A DNA stretch of 10,599 nt, taken from assembly GCA_037129475.1 (NCBI GenBank), contig JBAXUY010000103.1, positions 1 through 10,599 on the forward strand. The letters run 5' to 3'. The translations under genes were made by a program, and so were the position numbers. The stretch's first letter is position 1. Each line of letters starts with the position of its first letter. This document shows, in pieces, positions 1 to 6,448 of this stretch. Origin of the DNA: RGVT01 sp037129475 (lineage in GTDB: Bacteria; Planctomycetota; Planctomycetia; Pirellulales; UBA1268). The notes under the pieces are model-generated. The model ran no database searches. It was given only the letters and a program-made list of their open reading frames with translations, and was not told where the DNA came from.

Positions 1-18
1 AGCTCCAGCTCTGTCGAT

Positions 19-74
19 CGACAGGCCTGGAGGCCTGTCGCTACTTCCCGACAGGTCTGGAGGCCTGTCGCTAC
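19..74. repeat. Tandem 30-bp hairpin repeats, two copies
   Basis: Copy 1 (19-44) has arm CGACAGGCCT (19-28), spacer GG, a perfectly complementary arm AGGCCTGTCG (31-40), then CTAC. Copy 2 (49-74) is identical except for C-to-T at 56. That change turns one G-C pair into a G-T/G-U pair, so the fold is kept. The period is 30 bp, with TTCC between the copies. Just upstream, AGCTCTGTCG (7-16) matches the right arm at 8 of 10 positions and may be a decayed third copy cut by the window edge. Together with copy 1 it forms the 14-bp palindrome CTGTCGATCGACAG (11-24). The element is REP-like; its function is unknown. Confidence 0.8.
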
Positions 75-301
75 AGCGCCGAGAACGTTCGGCGGAGTCG
101 GGAAGGTGGGCACGCGCAGACGCAGGGAGTCGTTGAGGACGAAACAGCGCCAGGCCTGGAAGGCCGGGTCATCACCAGCCGACGGAGGTCGGCCAAGGAA
201 CGGACGGAAGGATGCCGTGCCGTTCCGTGAAGCATCCCTCGAGCATGCCTCCCTTCGGCTCCGAATGTGGGTCGTTATCGGTTGCCTTCAGGCCGGAGAC
301 T

Positions 302-320
302 GGCAAGCGGGACGCTTGCC
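302..320. repeat. Perfect 8-bp palindrome after miaE
   Basis: Arms GGCAAGCG (302-309) and CGCTTGCC (313-320) are exact reverse complements around a GGA spacer. The structure begins 21 nt past the miaE stop codon on the minus strand, so it could form in the 3' end of that transcript and act as a terminator or stability element. No T-run follows on either strand, so a classical intrinsic terminator is not supported. It may instead be another dispersed palindrome. Confidence 0.5.
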
Positions 321-341
321 CCGCGCAGCGTACGGGCGACG

Positions 342-917
342 CTAACTGTGCATGCGCGGCACCGGATCGCCGATCTCGATGATCTCGGCCTCCCGGGCCG
401 AGAGGTCGTGGAGCCGCTCGCGCACGATCGCTTCCGGTTGGAAGTCAAAGGCGAGGCGGACGTAGGTCGAATGGTGGCGGGCCTCCGATTCGAAGAGGCT
501 GCGGTAGAAGTCGCGCAGCTCCGGGTCGGGCACGTGCTCGGCGAGCACCTGAAACCGCTCGCAGCTCCGGGCCTCGATGAGGCTGGCCACGAGCAGGCGA
601 TCGACTGCCCGAGCCGGTTCGTCCTTGCGGATGAGGTCGTGGAGCCGGGGGCCGTAGCTGCTGGGGGAGAGTTTCCTGAAGGGGATGCCGCGCCGCTTCA
701 ACAGGTCGAGCACGAGTCGGAAGTGTTCGAGTTCCTCGTTCACGATCTCCGTCATCGCGCGGGCGAGCGTCACGTGATCGACGTACGAAAACAGCAGGTT
801 CATCGCCACGCCAGCCGCCTTCTTCTCGCAGTGGGCGTGGTCGATGAGCACCTCGTCGAGGCCGGTGTCGACCTGGGCGAGCCAGCGGGCGGTGGAGGCG
901 GATTGGAGGCTCAGCAT
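342..917 (-). CDS. miaE: tRNA-(ms2io6A)-hydroxylase, MiaE family
   Basis: A 191-residue protein of the MiaE family. Family members are non-haem di-iron monooxygenases that hydroxylate the isopentenyl group of 2-methylthio-N6-isopentenyladenosine at tRNA position 37, using O2. The ferritin-like ligand pattern is complete: E31 (in HAHCEKKAAG), E62xxH65 (NEELEHF), E115 (in IEARSCERF) and E145xxH148 (SEARHHS). Length fits the shorter bacterial MiaE proteins. The ATG at 915-917 gives a protein that starts where family members do; no strong Shine-Dalgarno is visible. It is transcribed away from the DUF2237 gene, with only 45 bp between the two start codons. The family call is firm. The substrate is inferred from the family, and MiaA and MiaB, which make the precursor, are not in the window. 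Confidence 0.88.
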   Translation of the reverse strand: MLSLQSASTARWLAQVDTGLDEVLIDHAHCEKKAAGVAMNLLFSYVDHVTLARAMTEIVNEELEHFRLVLDLLKRRGIPFRKLSPSSYGPRLHDLIRKDEPARAVDRLLVASLIEARSCERFQVLAEHVPDPELRDFYRSLFESEARHHSTYVRLAFDFQPEAIVRERLHDLSAREAEIIEIGDPVPRMHS

Positions 918-962
918 CGCCGGTCATTGTCCGGGGGTGGAACACCGGGCATCATACCCCGC

Positions 963-1370
963 ATGATCGCGATCCCACCGACAGCGAATGACACCGCCCG
1001 CAAGCCCGACCGCAACGTGCTCGGTGGCCCGCTCGGTGCCTGTTCACGGGAGCCCCTCACCGGGTTTTTCCGCGACGGCTGTTGCCGCACCGGGCCGGCC
1101 GACGAGGGCGTGCATACGGTGTGCGCCGTGATGACGCCCGACTTCCTCGAGTTCACCGTCGCCGCCGGCAACGACCTCGTCACGCCGCGTCCGCAGTGGG
1201 ATTTTCCCGGCCTCGTGGCCGGCGACCGCTGGTGCCTGTGTGCAGCCCGCTGGCTCGAAGCGGCACGCGCCGGCCGTGCTCCGCCGGTCGTCCTCGAGGC
1301 GACCCATGAGAAATCGCTCGACGTCGTGCCGTTCGAACTCCTGAAGAAGCACGCTGTGCCTCCGGCATGA
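963..1370 (+). CDS. DUF2237 family protein
   Basis: A 135-residue protein with the DUF2237 signature along nearly its whole length: NVLGGPLGAC (18-27), TGFFRDGCCRTGP (33-45), HTVCAVMT (51-58), NDLVTPRP (70-77), DRWCLCAARWLEA (88-100) and VVLEATHEKSLD. Conserved cysteines C27, C40, C41, C54, C91 and C93 are all present; metal or redox chemistry is an inference from them, as the family function is unknown. The frame stays open far upstream (to 267), but that part overlaps miaE antisense and has no family similarity, so I start at ATG 963. No clear ribosome-binding site is visible. Its TGA lies inside the ATGA shared with the next gene, which implies translational coupling to the permease. Confidence 0.85.
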   Translation: MIAIPPTANDTARKPDRNVLGGPLGACSREPLTGFFRDGCCRTGPADEGVHTVCAVMTPDFLEFTVAAGNDLVTPRPQWDFPGLVAGDRWCLCAARWLEAARAGRAPPVVLEATHEKSLDVVPFELLKKHAVPPA

Positions 1371-2116
1371 ACGCGGCCCTCGCCCTCGCGATCGGCGCGG
1401 TGGCGCTGCTCTATGCGTCGGTCGGCCACGCAGGGGCCACAGGCTACATCGCGGTGATGACGCTGTTCGGGATCGCGCCCGTGGTGATCCGGCCCACGGC
1501 GCTCGTCTTGAATGTGATCGTGGCGACGATCGCCACGGCGCAGTTCGTCCGCGCCGGCCATTTCCGCGGCAGCCTCTTCTGGCCGCTCGCCGCCGCGAGC
1601 GTGCCGTGCGCCCTCGTTGGCGGTGCGATACGGCTCCCGACCGGGGCATTCGAGAAGCTCGTGGGAATCGTGCTTGCCGGATCGGCCCTCCGGCTCATGC
1701 GCGACGCGTGGGCGCCGGGTGGAGCCCCTGACGCGGCGGTCAAAGCGCCGCCGACACCACCGTCGACACCCGTGATGGCCGTACTGGGCGGCGGCATCGG
1801 CCTGCTCTCCGGTCTCACGGGCGTCGGCGGCGGCGTGTTCCTCACGCCGGTGCTTCTCGCCCTGCGGGCAGCCTCCGTGAAACAGATCGCCGCCGCCACG
1901 GCCCCGTTCATCCTCGTGAATTCACTCGCCGGCCTCGCCGGCGGCCTCGTGGGCGGCCGAGCTCTGCCAGCCGTCAGTCTGCCCGTGATCGCCGCCGCCG
2001 TGCTCGGCGGCGCGATCGGCTCACAGCTCGGCGCCTTCCGGCTCCCCGTGCGCGCCATTCAGTTCCTGATGGCGGCCGTCCTCGCGATCGCCAGTGTGAA
2101 GCTCTTCGGACTCTGA
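1367..2116 (+). CDS. TauE/SafE-family membrane permease
   Basis: A 249-residue, very hydrophobic protein with about seven or eight membrane segments. It is built as two similar halves, as expected for TauE/SafE (PF01925) proteins, which export sulfite, sulfoacetate or other organic anions. The half-repeat motifs are SVGHAGATGY (18-27) in the N-terminal half and GLTGVGGGVFLTP (149-161) in the C-terminal half. A proline/alanine-rich loop near residues 117-132 separates the halves. The start is fixed by the 4-nt ATGA overlap with the DUF2237 gene, so the two genes are probably translated together. The substrate cannot be read from the sequence; sulfur oxyanion export is only the family default. 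Confidence 0.85.
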   Translation: MNAALALAIGAVALLYASVGHAGATGYIAVMTLFGIAPVVIRPTALVLNVIVATIATAQFVRAGHFRGSLFWPLAAASVPCALVGGAIRLPTGAFEKLVGIVLAGSALRLMRDAWAPGGAPDAAVKAPPTPPSTPVMAVLGGGIGLLSGLTGVGGGVFLTPVLLALRAASVKQIAAATAPFILVNSLAGLAGGLVGGRALPAVSLPVIAAAVLGGAIGSQLGAFRLPVRAIQFLMAAVLAIASVKLFGL

Positions 2117-2131
2117 TGCGCGCCAGAAGAC

Positions 2132-2154
2132 GGGACGGGTGCCCGACCCGCCCC
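2132..2154. terminator. Possible bidirectional terminator hairpin
   Basis: Between the convergent permease and SMR genes, GGG (2132-2134) and CGGGT (2136-2140) can pair with ACCCG (2146-2150) and CCC (2152-2154). There is one A-C mismatch, and the loop is GCCCG. Placement at a tail-to-tail junction fits a shared terminator, but neither strand has a T-run, so this is only a candidate. Confidence 0.3.
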
Positions 2155-2180
2155 ACCCAGGCATCGATCACCGCATGCCC

Positions 2181-2510
2181 TCAATGTGCCGCCGACTTGG
2201 AGAACAGATTGAGTACGACGACGCCGGCAACGATCAGCCCCATGCCCACGATCGCCGGCGGATCGAGCTTCTGGCCGAGGAACAGCCAGCCGATCGTGGC
2301 GATCAGCGTCACGCCGGCACCGCTCCACACCGCATAGGCGATCCCCACGGGCACCTTGTCGAGCGTGAGCGACAGGAAGAAGAAGGCGAGCCCATAGCCG
2401 CAGATCACGACGATGCTCGGCAGCGGCTTCGTGAAGCCTGCGGAGGCTCGCAGGAAACTCGTGCCCACCACTTCCGCAACGATCGCGATCGTGAGGTACA
2501 GCCAGTGCAT
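2181..2510 (-). CDS. SMR-family cation/drug exporter, EmrE/Qac type
   Basis: A 109-residue inner-membrane protein with four membrane segments, the full length of a small multidrug resistance transporter. It matches EmrE along its whole length with a one-residue offset. E13 in IAEVVGT corresponds to the proton- and drug-binding Glu14 of EmrE. Y59 and W62 in GIAYAVWSG correspond to Tyr60 and Trp63. GQKLDPPAIVGM and a final NLFSKSAAH follow. The AVWSGAG motif favours the Qac/EmrE subtype (lipophilic cations, antiporting protons as a dual-topology dimer) over the guanidinium-exporting Gdx subtype, which usually has W-T-G there. GGAG sits 8 nt before the ATG. The gene is transcribed alone, convergent with the permease and divergent from the AAA ATPase. 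Confidence 0.92.
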   Translation of the reverse strand: MHWLYLTIAIVAEVVGTSFLRASAGFTKPLPSIVVICGYGLAFFFLSLTLDKVPVGIAYAVWSGAGVTLIATIGWLFLGQKLDPPAIVGMGLIVAGVVVLNLFSKSAAH

Positions 2511-2636
2511 CGAATCATCTCCGGGCCGGCGGCCTCACCTCCGGTCTGAAGCGCGGAGGGCCGTATCGCGTAGAGTGTAGCGACATCCCAGGGATGGAGC
2601 GGCCCCGGCGGGCTGCCTGCGCAGGAGCGATTCGAC
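2511..2636. promoter_or_regulatory. Divergent intergenic region, SMR / AAA ATPase
   Basis: These 126 bp separate the start codons of two genes transcribed away from each other, so promoters for both must lie here or inside the neighbouring genes. A TAGAGT (2571-2576) could be a weak -10 element for the plus strand, but no good -35 element stands at the right distance. Ribosome-binding sites flank the region: GGAG reading leftward near 2519-2522 for the SMR gene, and GGAG at 2624-2627 for the ATPase. Confidence 0.4.
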
Positions 2637-3980
2637 ATGACGACCGGGCCGATCGACGAGCCACACGGACGGACCGCGACCACTGCCGCACCGTCGCTCG
2701 ACACGATTCTTTCCTCCGCCAGCGAGCAGACACGGGAGACCGTGCGGGTGCTCGGGGAAATCCTCGGCAATGAGCCGCTGGCGACGCTTCCGCCGACCCA
2801 GTTCGCGATCCGGCACCTCGGGATCGACGGACTCGAGATCGCGAGTACGAAGTCGACCGGGCCGACCACGTCGCTCACGCTGCTCGGCAACCTGTTGCGC
2901 GTGGAAATGGAGCGGCACGCCGGCCGGGTGGTGATCGGCTCACCGGGTGACGGGCTGGCCCCCACGTGGACGCAGCTCGGCATCGGGCCGGACGAAAACC
3001 TCACGGTGCCGGGGCGGCTCGTGGCGTTCTTTCCGGCGGGCACGCTCGCCGCCGAGCCACTCTGCGTGGCGATCGACGACCGGCACTGGCACCGGGAGTT
3101 TTGCATCCTCTGCGCCTTCGCCCACAAGCCGGCAGCCGAGCGCGTGCTGCACGAGCTGCAGCAGCGGCTCAAGTCGGATGAAAATCCACTCCGCGGCCGC
3201 GTCCTCGAAGCCCGGGTCGACGACAGCTGCGTCCGGCTCGCCGCGAGTGCCGCGCTCGCGAGCCCGCGGGAAAACCTCGTGCTGCCCGCCGAGATCTGGC
3301 GGGAAATCGACGTCTTTCTCGCCTCGGCGACCGATCGCCGTGAACTCCTGCGGTCGCTCGGCCTCGGCACCAACCGCGGGCTGCTCATCGCCGGGCCGCC
3401 CGGCGTCGGCAAGACACACCTCGTGCGCGTGATCGCCACGGCCCTCGCCGGCCGCTATACGACGATCCTCGCCGACGCCAACTCCGTCCGCCATCACATC
3501 GCCGACGTCTATGCGGAGAGCGACACGTTCGGCCCGACGCTCGTCGTGCTCGACGACATCGACCTCGTGCTCGGGCACCGCGACGGCAGCGGCGACAACA
3601 CCGGCCTCGCCGAGTTCCTCGCCACGCTCGACGGCGTCCGCCAGCGGGACGACATCCTCACGATCGCCACCACGAACGACCCCAAGTCGATCGACCCGGC
3701 CGCCCAGCGGTCGAGCCGGTTCGACATGATCATCACGCTCCCGAAGCCCGACGAAGCATCGCGGGCAGGGATCCTCGAGCGCCACCTCGCCCCGCTCGGA
3801 CTCACTCTCGACATCGCGGAACTGGCCCGCGTGCTCGACGGCGCCACCGGCGCCGACGTCAAGGAAGTGATCCGCCGCGCCGTGCTCGAACACGGCGGCT
3901 CGTTCACGCAGGCCCAACTCGTCGAGATCGCCGAATCCGGCCGCTGGAAGGCCGCCGTGAACCGCCGCAAGTATCTGTGA
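2637..3980 (+). CDS. Stand-alone AAA ATPase, unknown target
   Basis: A 447-residue soluble protein with one C-terminal AAA module. Walker A is GPPGVGKT (253-260, K259). Walker B is LVVLDDID (302-309). Sensor 1 is at N347 in IATTND, and the paired arginines R358 and R361 in QRSSRFD take the place of the classical RPGR finger. A small helical lid follows (about 375-430). Walker B reads Asp-Asp (D306, D307), so aspartate stands where most AAA proteins carry the catalytic glutamate. Residues 1-240 are an N-terminal region I do not recognise, probably the substrate or adaptor domain. No protease domain or membrane segment is seen. GGAG at 2624-2627 lies 9 nt before the ATG. It is monocistronic and its partner cannot be inferred from neighbours. 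Remodelling of a protein complex is the family-level expectation. Confidence 0.8.
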   Translation: MTTGPIDEPHGRTATTAAPSLDTILSSASEQTRETVRVLGEILGNEPLATLPPTQFAIRHLGIDGLEIASTKSTGPTTSLTLLGNLLRVEMERHAGRVVIGSPGDGLAPTWTQLGIGPDENLTVPGRLVAFFPAGTLAAEPLCVAIDDRHWHREFCILCAFAHKPAAERVLHELQQRLKSDENPLRGRVLEARVDDSCVRLAASAALASPRENLVLPAEIWREIDVFLASATDRRELLRSLGLGTNRGLLIAGPPGVGKTHLVRVIATALAGRYTTILADANSVRHHIADVYAESDTFGPTLVVLDDIDLVLGHRDGSGDNTGLAEFLATLDGVRQRDDILTIATTNDPKSIDPAAQRSSRFDMIITLPKPDEASRAGILERHLAPLGLTLDIAELARVLDGATGADVKEVIRRAVLEHGGSFTQAQLVEIAESGRWKAAVNRRKYL

Positions 3981-4005
3981 GGCGTGCGGGGGCGCGCGAG
4001 GCCGT

Positions 4006-4027
4006 GACAGGCTGAAGTCTGTCCTAC
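4006..4027. repeat. Hairpin repeat abutting the isomerase stop codon
   Basis: GACAGGC (4006-4012), loop TGAA, and GTCTGTC (4017-4023) form a 7-bp hairpin with one G-T pair, followed by CTAC (4024-4027). Arms, loop style and CTAC tail match the tandem repeats at 19-74 (GACAGGC, TGGA, GCCTGTC, CTAC). Read on the minus strand, the tail gives GTAG, which supplies the TAG stop of the isomerase, and the hairpin forms directly after it. It may help end or stabilise that transcript. It also lies 26 nt after the convergent AAA gene. No T-run is present. Confidence 0.65.
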
Positions 4028-5115
4028 GGGCGCAGGCCGAGGCCCAACGCGTCGCGGCAAAACGTGATACTGCGGGCGAGCTCGGCCTGCTGGTACTCGC
4101 GCTCGACCTCCAGCTTCGCGGGGCCGGCCGGCGGTTTGAACGGTGGGATCTCGTGGCCGCGTTTCGCGAGCGCGAGGAACGCGGCGAGATCCTCGGCACG
4201 GGCGTCGGGAAAGGCCTTCCAGAAGCCGCGATCGCCGAGCGGAAACGTCCGCGGGAATCCGGAGATCGTCTCGATGTGAACCGTGACGCCCGGGCACTTT
4301 TTCTCGACGCCGTCGACGAGCGCGGCCAGGTCGGTGCAGCCCTCGCCCATTGCCGTCCACTGGGTCGTGACGCCCGCGGGCGTCTCCCACACCATCGTGT
4401 CGCGCAGGCTCGTGGTGATCACGTGAGGGCCGAGTCGCTCGAGGGCCACCACCGGGTCTTCGAGCGCCCAGCAGGCGTTGCCCGAATCGAAGTTCACGCC
4501 CACGAAGTCGGGGCCTGCGGTCTCGACGAGCCCGAGCAGTTCCCGCGACTGCATGTCGCCGGCGTGGTTTTCGACCGCGATCTTGACGCCGGCGTCGAGC
4601 GCTCGCGTGCGGGTGGACTTCAGCACGGCCACGGTGTCGGCGATCCGGGCCTCGATCCCCCCGGGCGTGAGGCGATCGGCCTGGTTGCCGAGGATCACCC
4701 GAAAGGCCTTCGAGCCGAGCGCCTTCGCCATGCGGATACCCAGCGCGAGATGCTCCTCGGCTGTGCCCCAGTCGGGCTTGAACGTCGTCGACGTGGGGCA
4801 GATGCTCCACGAGCCGATTTCGAGCGACACGCCCTGGTCGGCGGCGTAGCGCCGTATCTCACCGAGCGTGGCGTCATCGAAACGCCCCTGGAACGGGCCG
4901 AAGTCGGTGATGAAGACCGAGTCGCATCCGAGCGCAACGGCGCGATCGACGAGCCCTCGGGCGTCGAGCGCGAGTGCCCGGATCGCGAAATTGTCGAAGC
5001 CGAGCTTGATGCCCCGGCGCCGCACCTCGCGGGCCACGGCGGGCAGGGCCGCCACGGCGGCGACGGCGGCGAGCCAGGCCCGCCTCGTGAGCCGCGATAC
5101 ATCGTGATCGGTCAC
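4024..5115 (-). CDS. Tat-exported sugar phosphate isomerase/epimerase-like TIM barrel
   Basis: A 363-residue protein of the xylose-isomerase-like TIM-barrel / AP endonuclease 2 fold (PF01261). The N-terminus has a twin-arginine signal: LTRRAWL (R11, R12), an alanine-rich hydrophobic stretch (16-24) and a likely cleavage after AVA28, so folded export to the periplasm is predicted. Candidate metal ligands are E182 (VENHAGD), D210 (NFDSGN) and E282 (HIETISG). H231 lies near the fourth position, but the usual HVKD motif is not clear. The start is GTG (5113-5115), one base after the TGA of the upstream beta-propeller gene; an ATG start would lose the Tat motif. GGAA about 8 nt upstream is a weak ribosome-binding site, so coupling to the upstream gene is likely. 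The natural substrate is unknown; sugar or cyclitol isomerisation is inferred from the family. Confidence 0.82.
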   Translation of the reverse strand: MTDHDVSRLTRRAWLAAVAAVAALPAVAREVRRRGIKLGFDNFAIRALALDARGLVDRAVALGCDSVFITDFGPFQGRFDDATLGEIRRYAADQGVSLEIGSWSICPTSTTFKPDWGTAEEHLALGIRMAKALGSKAFRVILGNQADRLTPGGIEARIADTVAVLKSTRTRALDAGVKIAVENHAGDMQSRELLGLVETAGPDFVGVNFDSGNACWALEDPVVALERLGPHVITTSLRDTMVWETPAGVTTQWTAMGEGCTDLAALVDGVEKKCPGVTVHIETISGFPRTFPLGDRGFWKAFPDARAEDLAAFLALAKRGHEIPPFKPPAGPAKLEVEREYQQAELARSITFCRDALGLGLRP

Positions 5116-5116
5116 G

Positions 5117-6448
5117 TCAGGGGTTCCGTCGCTCGAGTCGGTAGAGAGCTTCGTCGGTCCGTAGATAGAGCGCGCGACCGACCGCGGCAGGCGTCGCGAA
5201 GATCTGCCCGTCGAGCTGGTTGGTCGCCACGAGCTCGAACGTCCGCCCCGGCTTGATCACGAACGTGGCTCCATCACGATTGCCCACGTAGATTCGCCCC
5301 TCGGCCAGGAGCGGCGACGAGGAGAAGTTGCCCCCCAGCCGCTCCGACCAGACGACGTCGCCCGTCTTCACATCGAGGCAGGTCGCGATGCCCTTGTCGC
5401 TCACCACGTAGAGTTCATCGCCGACCACGAGCGGCGACGACATGCTCGGCGCACCGCGCGATTGTCGCCACGCGATCTCCGGTTCGCGGCCGCCGCCGCC
5501 CGGCCGCACGGCGAGCACCTCGGGCTTCGCAAAACTCGTGCTCATGAAGACGAGTCCGTGGGCCGCCACCGGACGAGGCACGATCGAGAAGCCGAGCACA
5601 CCGTAGGCCAGCCGCCAGAGTTCCGCACCCGTCGCCGGGTCGTAGCCATACACCCAGTCGGCTCCCGGCGCCACGACCACGTCGCCGCCGTCGGTCGGGA
5701 GCACGAGCGGCGTGCCGTAGGCCTTCTTCAGGTCGGGATTGTCGTTGAGCGTGCCCGACCGCGGCGTCTTCCAGGCGACTTTCCCACTGGCCAAGTCGAG
5801 GGCCGCGATGTATTGCACGTCGCTGCCGTCGCATGGGATCACGAGGCGGTCGCGCCACACGACCGGCGTGCTCCCCGGTCCGTTCATGTGGTCGAGCCGG
5901 AGATCGCGGTTGACCCACGACACCATGGCGGTGGCCGTGTCGACGCAGGCCGTGCCGTAGTCGCCGAAGTGGCAGAAGAGCCTCCCGCCCGAGAGCACGG
6001 GGGACGGGGAGGCGAACGAGTTGAGCTTGTGGATCGGCTGCGGCTTTTCGACGGTGAACAGTTGGACGTCGTGGACGATCCGGCCCGAGTCCCGATCGAC
6101 GGCGATCGCGTGCATGGTGACGGCACGCGCGACCTCGACGGGCTGCTTGTTCGTCGTTCCCGCAAGCAGAGCGGCCTTCTCGGACTCGGGGGCCGCGGTT
6201 TCGACGGCGGTCGTGAGCCAGACGTGCTTGTCATCGATCACGGGTGACGACCAACCGCGGCCGGGAAGCGGGGTCTTCCAGGCGACGTTCTCCGTCTCGC
6301 TCCACGTGACCGGCAGGTCGTGGGTGGCGGCCGCGTGCCCTTGCCCGCCGGGACCGCGCCACTGCGGCCAGGTGTCGGCCAGCCCGGATCCCCCCCATGA
6401 TGCGCACACGATCGCCATGGTCAGCGGAAGATTCATCGGGGCACGCAT
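5117..6448 (-). CDS. Secreted PQQ-like beta-propeller repeat protein
   Basis: A 443-residue exported protein. A Sec signal peptide (1-24, cleavage likely after GLA24) is followed by DTWPQWRGPGG, a start typical of planctomycete PQQ-like proteins. The rest is a beta-propeller with repeated blade motifs built around a tryptophan: VAWKTPLPG, MVSWVNRDL, KVAWKTPRSG, AELWRLAYG, EIAWRQSRG and VVWSERLGG. Each follows a DxxTG or DLASG turn. Such domains resemble BamB and quinoprotein dehydrogenases, but quinone binding cannot be shown from sequence, and many family members appear to be scaffolds. The frame is open much farther upstream (to 7948), but that part is antisense to other genes. I start at ATG 6446-6448 because it begins the signal peptide and has a GGAG 9 nt upstream. 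Its TGA is one base from the GTG of the isomerase, so the two probably form an operon and act in the same compartment. Confidence 0.87.
   Translation of the reverse strand: MRAPMNLPLTMAIVCASWGGSGLADTWPQWRGPGGQGHAAATHDLPVTWSETENVAWKTPLPGRGWSSPVIDDKHVWLTTAVETAAPESEKAALLAGTTNKQPVEVARAVTMHAIAVDRDSGRIVHDVQLFTVEKPQPIHKLNSFASPSPVLSGGRLFCHFGDYGTACVDTATAMVSWVNRDLRLDHMNGPGSTPVVWRDRLVIPCDGSDVQYIAALDLASGKVAWKTPRSGTLNDNPDLKKAYGTPLVLPTDGGDVVVAPGADWVYGYDPATGAELWRLAYGVLGFSIVPRPVAAHGLVFMSTSFAKPEVLAVRPGGGGREPEIAWRQSRGAPSMSSPLVVGDELYVVSDKGIATCLDVKTGDVVWSERLGGNFSSSPLLAEGRIYVGNRDGATFVIKPGRTFELVATNQLDGQIFATPAAVGRALYLRTDEALYRLERRNP

Larger units (their letters stand above)
1..341. other. Gene-free left edge with palindromic repeats
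   Basis: I see no credible gene in this stretch. A possible 79-residue reading frame (106-345, GTG start) is arginine-rich, has no good ribosome-binding site and resembles no family I know, so I treat it as chance. The stretch holds tandem hairpin repeats (11-74), a piece resembling half of that repeat near 151-166 (CAGGCCTGGAAGGCC), and a perfect 8-bp palindrome at 302-320. It lies downstream of the minus-strand miaE gene, so it is a 3' flank on that side. Confidence 0.6.

Noticed and set aside
19..44. Integron attC site or tyrosine-recombinase attachment site
   Set aside because: There is no GTTRRRY core, no integrase and no gene cassette. The tandem copies and the distant copy at 4006 fit a dispersed repeat better.
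1..74. CRISPR array at the left edge
   Set aside because: The repeats are nearly contiguous with only TTCC between them, so there are no unique spacers of CRISPR length, and no cas gene is near.
106..345. A 79-codon plus-strand frame at the left edge
   Set aside because: It is arginine-rich with a GTG start, no ribosome-binding site and no recognisable domain. It overlaps repeat remnants and the 302-320 palindrome.
267..962. Long N-terminal extension of the DUF2237 frame
   Set aside because: It is antisense to miaE, whose di-iron ligand motifs are intact, and it has no DUF2237 similarity. The family begins after ATG 963.
2181..2510. Horizontally acquired quaternary-ammonium resistance gene
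   Set aside because: It is EmrE/Qac-like, but its GC content and codon style match its neighbours and no integron, transposase or plasmid gene is near. It looks like a resident chromosomal transporter.
2405..3439. A 344-codon minus-strand frame opposite the AAA gene
   Set aside because: It is serine/arginine-rich with no motifs and lies antisense to a gene with intact Walker A and B motifs.
4153..5256. A 367-codon plus-strand frame opposite the isomerase
   Set aside because: It is a charged, low-complexity translation typical of the reverse frame of a GC-rich gene. The minus strand carries the TIM-barrel motifs and Tat signal.
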